Shown here one piece after another: positions 48,530 to 58,257 of a stretch of DNA of 64,000 nucleotides. The position numbers and the translations under genes were made by a program. Numbering within the stretch: position 1 is the first letter of the stretch; every line of letters begins with the position of its first letter. The notes beneath the pieces were generated by a model. That model searched no databases. It saw nothing but the letters and a program-made list of their open reading frames with translations, and was not told the origin of the DNA. Source of the DNA: Epiperipatus broadwayi (taxonomy: Eukaryota > Onychophora > Udeonychophora > Euonychophora > Peripatidae); the NCBI GenBank assembly GCA_028023455.1, contig JAQFVV010012394.1, forward strand, positions 21,224,900 to 21,288,899. The letters run 5' to 3'.

Positions 48530-51080
48530 TTGACTAATAAAAAATTATTAAAAATGCCATAATCTTATTTTATTAATGGAATCAAGTGCTTTGACCAAAT
48601 CAATAAAAGCAATATATAAATCATTCTTTTGTTCCTGAAATTTTTCTTATCTTTGGCTGACAAAAAAAATACAATAAGTCTCTTGTAATATTTCACATAT
48701 GACTGGAAACCATCTATTTAACAAAATTCTTGAAAGTATTTTCCTGTAGTGGATCATAATGATATTCCATAATTATTGCAATCTTATCTATTTCTTTTGG
48801 TTACAATGTGATTTTATACCTCCTATAAGAAAAAAATTATTTTATGATATAATTATGGTTCCAAATTTGATTTTTTTACTGTAAGCATTATTTACAAATA
48901 AGTATTGTAATGTTAGAATAAAAATATACAGGCAGCCATAGATTGCAAATAAGCGAGAAATAAAATTGCTTTTATTTATACCCTCCTAACTGGGATGTGC
49001 TGATTACTTTCTTTTAATAAAAGTATAATCTGTTATATGTATAAAATAAATTTGATTTTCTAAGGAGAAGGTAATCAAACCTCCACACATCCACCATACT
49101 ATGATATTCAATTAGGAATGTTAAATACAAGTAAACTCTCGATCCAGATCACAAGATAAAGACATTAAAAGATAATAATAGCTATCTTATCTTTGCACCA
49201 TCTCCCTTAGTAGAAATTTGTTGATTATTTAAATTTTATTTTATTTATTACAACCATTATTTATAATAAGTATAACAATATTTATGTAAAGTAACAAAAA
49301 AACAATTATTGATTGCAAAAAACAGAGAAATAAAATTAATTATACTTACTGTATGAGATACAATTAGAGGCTTCAAAAGTTGGGTAAAATTTAGACTATA
49401 TGAAAAAATTCAAACTAATTTGATTCTTGCAAAATATAGAAAAATACTGAGATAGTTAGCTGCTCAATTTAAAAAAAATTCTTTGAAATTAACACATATG
49501 AAAATTTATTGTGGTATCACATACCTGTTGTAGCTTTTGAGGGTTAAGATTAGGTGGCCCGTATATTCTTAAAGAAAATCCAGTATTTTTGAAGCTAACA
49601 TATTACCATCATATTAAAGCCTTAAAGTCATCTATTTTTTTAAGGATGTGCAACCTTTGTATTTTTTCAGTTACAAAGAGCTGTTTTGACTTCACTAATC
49701 TGGATACCTTTACTTAAATCTAAATGAATAGATAAAATGAATATATCACTAAAAAGTCAACATCTCAATTGTTACATCATTATTCAAAAGACGATCAAGA
49801 TATTCCTCTATAGTCATATTATAATTGTTATCAATATAGGATTGTTATATTGTTTCTCAAGTCCATAAGTTGTTTTCAATATATTTTTTTTAAAAAAACT
49901 TAAGATAACCGTGATCAGACAATGCCAGTATCTTCTTTACAGTTTTAATTCATCAATCACTCTTAGGTTCTCTTGTCAGTCATTGAACTTCTGCCCTAAA
50001 ATTTTTATTACAAAGTTCCAATTTTAATCTGTTATTCTGCCAAATAGAAAATGCTACATGTTTCCATTTTAACAGACCATTAATAATAAGATTATTGTCA
50101 GAAAAAACAATTGTGATTCTTATTTTTAGTAGAACCAAGTATAGATTTACTTGAATTCATAACACCTTCTTAAGAGCATTATATATTTCAGTAATATAAT
50201 AGGCCTGATAATCCAATTTAGCAATATTAGTGTTTAATAGGTACTAAAATTTTGTATATATATTAGAATCTTCTAAAGAATGAATGTTAATTTTTTTGTT
50301 AATATGATTGGAATAATACATATTTTTTAATGTAACTATCATTTTAGTCTTGAGGTATAAACTAATCTATCACTGTCTAATAATCTGTGCTCAAGTAAGG
50401 TGAACTTCTCCTATACTCTAATTTCTACCTATAATGTAATATATTAAAACCCATTGTTTGTAGCATGGATGCAACCATGTTATTGTATACTGGTTTTTCT
50501 GCCTAAACAAAGTGTTTATACCCTGCATGCTAGGCATAAATTCAATAATAATATCAATCCATTTGAATTTGAAGTATCTACATCCCATTCCAATTTGGAC
50601 CAAAGTCTATTATTTGTATCAACATCATGCATTAAAGTCTCCAAAAAGAAAAAAATTGATTTTTAAAAGCTATTGCTATAGTAGTGCTATTCAACAAGAA
50701 ATAAAAGTTTTCTCTTCTGTGATTTTTCTGAATCTAAGGCTGGAGTCTCGACATTACTAAAATAACTACTAGTATCATCATGCAAGATTAATGTAATAAA
50801 AAATTCCTATAATAGAGGTCATTAAATTAGACTTTACAGAAAATCCAACACCATATAGTTTCCTTTCACTGATTAAGCCATCTTGTTTTTTAAAAAATAT
50901 ATATCCATCCATCTGTTCTATTAAAGTTGAGTTTCACCAAATGCAACTATATTGATCTTAAACTTGACAACCTCTTATGTAACAGTGCAATCTTCCATTC
51001 TGATCTTGAAAGAGGTTGTTTCAAATAAAATTTGCATATTCATTTTATCTATACTTGGAAAATAATTAGATTTATACTAC
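48530..51080 (-). pseudogene. Older LINE (family 2), endonuclease and reverse transcriptase N-terminal half
   Basis: The minus strand reads in order: an endonuclease stretch including SNSNGLILLLNLCL, then FRQKNQYTITWLHPCYKQW followed by LIYYIIGRN (50530-50420, the WMHPRS.HWHLIDY region of this family). Next come the linker HVAFSIWQNNRLKLELC and FRAEVQ.LTREP (about 50080-49960) and YRKILSRILLNRWFP with the following ICEILQET segment (48760-48690). Last is QEQKNDLYIAFIDLVKALDS at 48640-48575, the reverse transcriptase motif A with its Asp. Many stops and shifts are present. It continues at 44035-45004 after the nested RTE. The 5' limit, near 51080 or beyond, is uncertain. Confidence 0.7.
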
Positions 51081-51897
51081 TTGTCTTTAGTACTACCATT
51101 ATTTTTTGCTTAACACCACTACTGATGTTATTATTTTTATCACTGAAACAAGTAATCTGCAAGCTGTGATGAACTACCTAGATTGGATGAGAGAAGCCAT
51201 TTTTAGAATTACATTTTCTAGGCCTTTCAACTTTTGTTGAGGCCAGGTGAATTGCTAAATAGGGCTGCCTAAACATACAATTTTTGCTACATGAAGCTTC
51301 TAACTCATGCAAAGTCACTTCCAAACTGACTCTTAATAATTGTACTTCTTTGAACAAAGGTCACAATTAAAGCCTGCCAACTGACTTAGCCTGTCACGGC
51401 AGAGCACTTAGTCTAAAAGAAAAGAAAATTGGAGACAAAAATGTTATGCATGTAGTTGAAGGATGGAAATGTTCTCTGCAGAAAGACATAATCCTACTGT
51501 AGCCATTAGTATAAGGATATATCTGATGTCAAGAGAAGCTGTGATAACTTGGTGCTACTTAAATAACTAAAGAAGGAGAAGAAAGAGACAGAAAAGTCTC
51601 TTTATATTAAAAGCATTACCTAACCTTTCCTGAGCCAATGTTTTACCTGATAAGGTGGCAGGAACTCTTGGTCAGGCACTTTTTTAATCTGTTATTCAAA
51701 CTGAGCCTTCATATAGAAAAGCCATGTCACTATCTTCTGATTGTGGAGCCTACTGATAGTTTGCTCACTTCACCTGATATTTATAATGTAATCATATTAT
51801 TTATAACATATTTAAAAGTGGGTTATGTTTAAAACAGAATATAATTAAAATTATATAATTTTCTTCTTCCTCATTTCCTTACATATTGATTTCTATA
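51081..51897. other. No gene seen
   Basis: May include the eroded 5' end of the older LINE (51100-51420, where the minus strand has CDLCSKKY-like residues). Otherwise unassigned. The 64-codon frame at 51638-51832 has no recognised domain. Confidence 0.4.
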
Positions 51898-52101
51898 TTT
51901 ATATATCACACTATTTCCAAACTTCTTATACACTTAATAATACTATTTCTTTACGCCAAAACTTTACTCTTACAGTTTTGACTGTCCCACAGTCATGATG
52001 AGTCATGATGATTGCAGAGGTCGAAACTGTAAGAGTAAAGTTTTGGTGTAAAAAATAGTATTGTTAAGTGTATAAGAAGATTGGAAAGATATGATATATA
52101 A
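51898..52101. mobile_element. Fold-back element / long hairpin (family F2)
   Basis: Arms of about 85-90 bp: CTTATACACTTAATAATACT...AAAACTTTACTCTTACAGTT on the left, and the complement on the right ending CTTAAGTG..TATAAGAAG-type sequence. The centre has GACTGTCCCACAGTC followed by a doubled catgatga. The core TTTYGACTGTCC..CAGTC is shared with the hairpin at 8942-9159 although the outer arms differ. Confidence 0.7.
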
Positions 52102-52485
52102 TACAAATGGAAGTGTTTAGGCACAAACAATATAAAGTATGTGAAATTAAACAGAGAGACTGCAAACCTCTCATGCTTATTAGCCAATCAGGTGTTATTA
52201 ATAGCGATCAAATTGTAAATACAATTCAGAGAATTTAACAAGAAGAGGCCGTCCACCCATAATACAAAGATAATTTATACAATAGTAGAGTATCAGACTC
52301 TCGAGAGAAAGGAACTCATATCGATAATTCATTTTGGCTCTTTTGATGCTCAACCTTTTTATGAATAATTTAGCAACAAACCATCTGATTTTTTTAAAAT
52401 ACAAAAATCAGATTAAATTTAATTTAATTTTTATAAGTAATTGTTTAATGTATGCTTTAATGTGTTTACACAATTTGTTATATAG

Positions 52486-52660
52486 ATGTAAATTAATTGG
52501 TAAATGGGATAGCCATTACATATAGAAAGTTAAATCCATAGCTAAGGTGTATTGATGTGCAGCAACCATTCTGATTGGTTATTGCACATCAATGCACCTT
52601 GGCTGTGGGTTTAACTTCATATATATAATGGTTATCCCATTTACTAATAAATTAACATCA
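52486..52660. mobile_element. Fold-back element with arms of about 78 bp
   Basis: TTGGTAAATGGGATAGCCAT...GTTAAATCCATAGCTAAGG...TTGATGTGCAG pairs with the complement of TTGCACATCAATGCACCTTG...GTGGGTTTAACTTCAT...AATGGTTATCCCATTTACTA. Pairing continues into the middle (AACCA/TGGTT), so the structure is almost one perfect hairpin. No coding capacity. Confidence 0.7.
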
Positions 52661-53545
52661 GTATTAAGTTAAAAACATTAAATTTAAATATATATATATA
52701 TATGATTGTGTAATTATAATAGTTCTTATATATTATGTATTCATACTATTGAGGTAGAGGGTCAGACAGTCACAATGATTTATATTTTGGAAATTTATTA
52801 AAATAATATATTGTATTGCATAATGTTGTGTGTAACAGAAGAGTGTGTTGACATTGCTCTTTCATATGTAGTATTAAGATTAGAACTAAAGATCTTTCCT
52901 ATTAGTCAACAAAATAGTGAAGCTCACAAAAATGATTAATCCCATATAGTATATGAGTGCCATTTGACTCAGAAGCATCAAAAAGTTTAATCATTTTATT
53001 AGCCACAAACCTTTGAGCAAATGAGTGCTTTTAAATAATATATTTTAAAAGTGGAAAACCAAAGATCTTTTTTATTAATAATTATCCTAAGAAAAGATGC
53101 TACTCTAAAAAAACTAATGTAATTTTTTTGTCTTTGTTATACATATTTATATTATTAACATATAATTATCTATTAATTTCTCTATAGAAAATTTCACCGT
53201 GATTGATGAAAAACAAATTTCTGCTCATCAGCTACACAAAAACTAATTAGAAACCCACCAAACATAGTAACACAAATTTAAAGTTTAAATGTGAATTTAT
53301 CAGTAATTTAATTAAAGCCTCTAAATTCATGTTCAAACTTTAATGCCAAACTGAGTATTGTGATTGATCTTAAATGGAATTTGCCTATCTATATTTGATG
53401 GGATATCCATTAATTTTCTGGCTACTGATGAAATCAATTATTGACAAAACATTAATCCAACAGAGATTGATTATTTTCTCATCAAACCTCAAACATTATC
53501 ACTTAAAAAATTGTAAAATTCTATAGAGGATATAAGTGAATATTA
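52661..53545. other. No gene seen
   Basis: AT-rich flank of the LTR element, no convincing frame. Confidence 0.5.
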
Positions 53546-53549
53546 ATAT

Positions 53550-55476
53550 TGTAACCCCCCCACGGGACCGTGACATTTCACTACCTATTCTAATCCTTGC
53601 TTGACGATTCCTTTTTTTGTTGGCACCCGCTGTGTTCTTCCGTCCGGGGATTACATGATGTTCTGCGACGATAATTTCTAACACCCATACACATACGCTT
53701 TATTTATTTTATACATAGATTTGAATCGAATCCCAGTAATAGGCGCCAGGAGAACTTTTGGAAGAGTCCGCCATGTATGTGCATAAGCCCACTCAATTAT
53801 ATCACAAAACATGCCCGTGCCTCGCTCCAGTCGGAAACATGAAACGAACACAGCCACAATTACCCTTCACACTACCTCCGTTATTATAATCATAGAAAGG
53901 CCCGCCCTACATCCCACAGAACAAATTAATCCAACTTAACTTTAGTCTAAAAAGCATCACGACATAAGCATAAAATCAATAAAATCCCACCCCCAAAATA
54001 TCAACTGCATTCAGCATAAAATCAATAAAATCCCACCCCCAAAATATCAACTGCATTCAGCATAAAATCAATAAAATCCCACCCCCAAAATATCAACTGC
54101 ATTCATTTCCATACAAACAAATTTACGCTAAAGCATTCATTCCGATATATATAAATTTATGTTGAAATTCCAAGCAATTAAATAACAAAAAAATTAGCTA
54201 CATAAATATTTATTTAATCTGTTTAATAATGATTAACGCAGGTATGTGATCGGCAAGCCGAGACAATTAACGGTAAACTTCAAATTACTTTGCACATATT
54301 ATTTCAGACTGTTGATCAGTCGGCAAATTTATTAGGTAAAATTCTCGAACTGTTCATAAATGATTAATATTAATTATACTGTTTTAGATTAATGTCTTTC
54401 TAATAGTTCTGGATATTAAAGTTATTTCTTTAAGTGCACAATTGAATATAACAAATTTTACGATAGCTACCTGTGAAATGTAGAACGACTGTAATGGGAT
54501 CCTGAGCGAAGATTATTCTTTAATGAGGTATTCCGGCGATTTGCGCGGTCTCCAAGCGAGCGTGGTCCTAATATGAGGTTCTCCGGTGGTATGAGCATCT
54601 TGATGGCAATCAGCTGGACTGGACGCGGAGGTCCGGCGGTCAAGCCGCGAATTCTATATTCAGCAACGCATGGCAGTTAGATTCATAACGTCTAATAAAA
54701 TCAAGTCTCTTAATAATTTCTCTAAAGAAGAGCACAACTGTCCTCTGAAAACGCTGTTCGGCCTTTTTGATCTTTGCCTTCACGCCCTCACACCTTGAAT
54801 TTTTCTCCTCCAATCAATCCCATGCACCTGTGAGTCCCTTTATTTGTTAAGTCCATCGCGTGTCAGCTCAACTCCGAGATTTCTGGGATTGTTGACATTA
54901 GTTTGGAATTTAACCGTTTTTCTTAGGTATTGTTTCTCTGGGGACAGAAATCTGAGTCGTACAATAGCGGTGTACACTTTCTCACACCTCTGTTTCTAAT
55001 TTTGGCTTGTTTTATCTCGGCGTACCAGCACATATCCTGCCTATTGTTTCAATTTCTAATTTTACATTTACTAATTACGTTTGTACAAATTAATCTGAGA
55101 TTGCTTGGAATTTCAGAACATATTGCTAATTAATTTAAATTATTTGATAAAAGTTAAACTTGCGTTCAATCATTCTTCTTTAATTAATCAAAATGAATAA
55201 AAAAAAAAACTACGACGACGGATTATAGATTTATTCTCAGCACACACACACAAAATAATAAAATAACAACAATTTTTACTCTTTTTTTCAATAAATCTGA
55301 CAGGTACTCTTATATAGCTGCGATCGGCTTTTAGAAACGGCTGTTCTTCGCTTATTATTAAAGCAAGACCGCTTTTATAAAAGTTTTGTCCCTGTCAGTT
55401 ATTTCGTCCATTGATTATAGTTAAATATACCCCCATACGCCTGGGTTTGAATACCATGTAACGCTATTCCGTTACA
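53550..55476 (-). repeat. LTR (3' LTR of the minus-strand element)
   Basis: 1927 bp, TGTAAC...GTTACA. Compared with the right LTR I count about 14 substitutions and one single-base indel by eye, about 0.7-0.8 percent, so the insertion is recent. It includes a three-copy 46-bp tandem repeat. Open frames inside (54930-55133 plus, 53499-53684 minus) are repeated identically or nearly so in the other LTR and have no recognised domain. Confidence 0.9.
53967..54104. repeat. 46-bp unit, three tandem copies (left LTR)
   Basis: Three identical 46-bp units beginning AGCATAAAATCAATAAAATC and containing CCCACCCCCA. An identical array is in the other LTR, so it was present in the parent. Confidence 0.9.
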
Positions 55477-55489
55477 TATCTCCCCGCCC
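55477..55489 (-). promoter_or_regulatory. Polypurine tract
   Basis: Just upstream of the 3' LTR the minus strand reads GGGCGGGGAGATA. It is a G-rich stretch with one C, in the position required for plus-strand DNA priming. Confidence 0.6.
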
Positions 55490-56326
55490 GGTGTAGAGTA
55501 AAATCCGATGTTGCGGGTTTTAGCTCTGAGAAGGAGCGAAGTTATTCGGCCCTCTTCAGTGCCCTAGCATTGAATGTTCCATTAATCATTTTTTTTTCTT
55601 TTTGGTGCAGCGTCCAACGAATCGACCCCACGCCTTCCTTTCCTTTGTGCGATACGGGTCCCATTATGGCGGCTTTCCCGTCCGTTCGTCTGCGGCTCCG
55701 CCTTCCCTTAAAATTTGGATCCGGTGCTCTGCAGTCAGACTTCCCTTTACAACGACTATTAACGGAGAAAAGACAATAAAACTATTTGGTAATCTAGGGT
55801 CTGTCACGATTGACGACAATGGCCAATTGGTTTCGTGTATCCCTGACAGGAGGTATAGGGATGGACCTTTCCGAAGTCCCCGATACAGAACATGATCGAT
55901 CTCGATCTACGATTTTGGAAAGTCTGGACCGCCCAGCAATAACAACGTTTGGGAAGTGAGCTAGCACGAACTCTAACGAAATGTTTTACATAATTTCCCG
56001 CACTTAGGTTGGGCCCGTCATGTGCCAGCCGTCTCCCGGACTTACAAGGTACTCTCAGGTCGACCCACCAACACGTTGGCTCTATAGGCTATAAGCTGCT
56101 TTGCGAGCGTTTGATCTGTTTGTTTTTCTATGTTATACCCAAGGCTGGGGTTGGTCATCCCCCCTTTTCCCCTCCGCTTTTTTTTTTTTTCATTTCCAAT
56201 ATCATATTCCGGTTCTTGTCATAGGTCATACCCGGTTCGTGGCATCTATTTCCCATTCGAATTCCCTTTAACATTTGTCCTTCTGATATCCCTAGTCGTA
56301 AACTAATTTTCCCTCCATCCTATGGG
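55490..56326. other. 3' interior of the LTR element without coding capacity
   Basis: Lies where pol would be expected but no pol motif is present on the minus strand (no DSG/DTG protease, no YxDD, no integrase). Open frames here are on the plus strand, antisense to gag (55602-55895, 55570-55779, 56009-56224), and have no recognised domain. Confidence 0.6.
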
Positions 56327-57478
56327 TTAGTATCGGTCCGGTGGTACTCGTTTTCTGGGTTGTTCATTCTTGTACCCCTCCATCGTCCCTCCTGTTCCCT
56401 CTTCTAGTTCAAATTTTGCGACCATTTCCCCCATTTCATGGATCCCTTTGCAATCGCTTCCCAGCATCATGTGTCTGAGGGTGGTCGGCATATTGTGTCT
56501 TATTATGGAGATGATCTGCATCTCTGTCATAGGATACGCAGGCAATTGTTGAAGGCTCGCCACCTGCCTATAATAAAATTGAGTGGCCGTCTCATTGGGC
56601 CTTCCCCCATATTTCTCCCGGGTGATTCAAAATACGTCCCCTCCTGGCGTGCCATGTTCCAGAAACACCGTAAGACTTCTTCCTTGTACTCCTCATATGA
56701 CCGGGGTTTAAACTCCAGCGTCCTCCACCAGTCTCTTGCTGGGCCCTGTAGGTAGCCGCTGGCAATATTTACTCGGTCAGGTTCTCTCTCCGTAGGTTCT
56801 CGAAACAGATTCCTGACGCTTTCGAGGTGGTCCATCGGGTTTTCGTTCATCCCGGCCCTAAATATCTCTATCTTCATCTGTCTCTCCGCCCATACATGAC
56901 TTGTGTCCCGTTGCGACATCTGCCTTTCCCATCTCTTCTCCATCTCTTCCATCCTTCTACTCATATTCCCATGCCCCGGTCTGCTTCAATCCTTTGGATC
57001 CTCTGTCCCCACTCTCCCATTGTCTCACGGACTTCATCCTGGTGTTGTCGAATTTCATGACACACCTCCTCCGTCTGCCTGATGGCTTCCTTCATCACAT
57101 CTTGACGTCTCTCGCCCTTTCCTACGTCATCCGTTAGGACCTCAACCTTCTCCTTTAGCTCACTCAGGTCTGCCTTCGTCCTATCCGTCTCCATCGCATT
57201 CTGATTTATCTCTTCCTTAACTTGGGTTAAACTACTCTCTTCCCCTTTGTTCTCTTCTGGCTTCCTTTCCTTAGATCGAGTAGTTGCCTTATCTCCTCTT
57301 TAAACTCGTCCCTCTCTCTTCTCCGCTCTTCTCTATCTTCCCTCATTTCGGCCATCATCTGCGTCATCATTCTTATTAAGATTTTAATGTCCCCTTCCTT
57401 CTGCGTGTCCTGTTTTTTAAATTGGATGGGACTCTCTCCCGTCTGTTCCCACATGCTTTCATCGGTATTGTCTTCCAT
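56327..57478 (-). pseudogene. gag: gag-like capsid region, at least three frameshifts
   Basis: Minus-strand reading in four overlapping frame segments. The first (57478-57227) starts MEDNTDESMWEQTGE and is highly charged (REDREERRRERDEF). The second (57250-56961) continues as a Glu/Lys-rich coiled coil (LSELKEKVEVLTDDVGKG...). The third (56964-56527) holds the gag core, with HLESVRNLF, GPARDWWRTLEF and SYEEYKEEVLRCFW. This is the W-rich pattern of the Retrotrans_gag capsid domain of Ty3/gypsy-type elements. The fourth (56563-56327) completes it (LQQLPAYPMTEMQIISII ... MLGSDCKGIHEMGEMV). No CCHC zinc knuckle and no protease follow. Frame changes fall near 57270-57240, 56964 and 56560. Unless recoded, no full capsid protein can be made. 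Confidence 0.75.
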
Positions 57479-57836
57479 TGTTTAATATTTAGTTTATCTT
57501 TGGCTATAATAATCCACGACTCGTCACCTACTACTCCGCGGGTCCCCCTGACTGTCTTATCCTATCCTTCGATGCTCATTGCCCTTCAAAATTCCCACAG
57601 CTCCTGTCTTTCCTTCAATTTGGTTCCTCACGCTCAGATTATCCCAGGTCCCACTGTTCCCTTCATTTATATACGGTAGCCCTCGGTTATATTCACGGTT
57701 ATACTTTACTTAAGTTTTATATATATATATTTTTTTTGTGGTCATCTACATATCCGTGTTGTTTATACGCAACGTCCCTTTTATTTTTAAGTAACACGAA
57801 AACTAACAAGATCCCAGATACCGTTCGTTCCCTTTT

Positions 57837-58073
57837 TCAAGAATACACTAATATTAAAATGATTTTCCTTTCCTTTTTTTTTTCGATTAAAATTATTTGC
57901 AGTTGTCTTATTAGTATAGAAATTAATTTACGAGTTGCTTCCTTTGATGCACGATATTTCCTCCACGGAATCCCGCTATTCCACAGCTTTCTACAAATAT
58001 CAGTTATATCCGTCCGCTTGATTATTTTATTAATACTACTAGAACTAAATCCCCTTCCCACTCTCTCAAGCAA
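57837..58073 (-). CDS. Leader open frame of the LTR element, unknown
   Basis: A 78-codon frame starting at ATG 58073, between the primer binding site and gag. Its first 55 residues (SINKIIKRTDITDICRKLW, then EATRKLISILIRQLQI) look like a small basic helical protein. The end is simple Lys/Glu/Ile sequence. No recognised domain. It could be an N-terminal gag segment cut off by decay, an accessory frame, or chance. Confidence 0.25.
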   Translation of the reverse strand: MLERVGRGFSSSSINKIIKRTDITDICRKLWNSGIPWRKYRASKEATRKLISILIRQLQIILIEKKKERKIILILVYS

Positions 58074-58237
58074 TATTTAATAGTTTCTTTTTTTTTCACG
58101 ATAATTCCGAAAATTTTCCCCCTGCTTTAGTAGACAATTTGTTCAGTTATTTCGAGCGCCCTCTTTTTAGATTTGCTTTTGTTGTTATTAACGTCAGCTG
58201 TACTCACGTCGGTTCTGCCCTTTGAAACAACAGTTTC

Positions 58238-58255
58238 GCCCCACGTTGGGCGCCA
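58238..58255 (-). promoter_or_regulatory. Primer binding site, tRNA-Lys type
   Basis: Two bases inside the 5' LTR the minus strand reads TGGCGCCCAACGTGGGGC. This is the 18-base sequence known as the tRNA-Lys(1,2) primer binding site in retroelements such as betaretroviruses. It fixes the element's orientation and implies priming by a lysine tRNA. Confidence 0.9.
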
Positions 58256-58257
58256 AA

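Noticed and set aside
56370-57679. Plus-strand frames opposite gag (56370, 56438, 56827, 56901, 57422)
   Set aside because: Antisense to the gag-like region, where GC-rich composition lowers stop frequency; no recognised domains.
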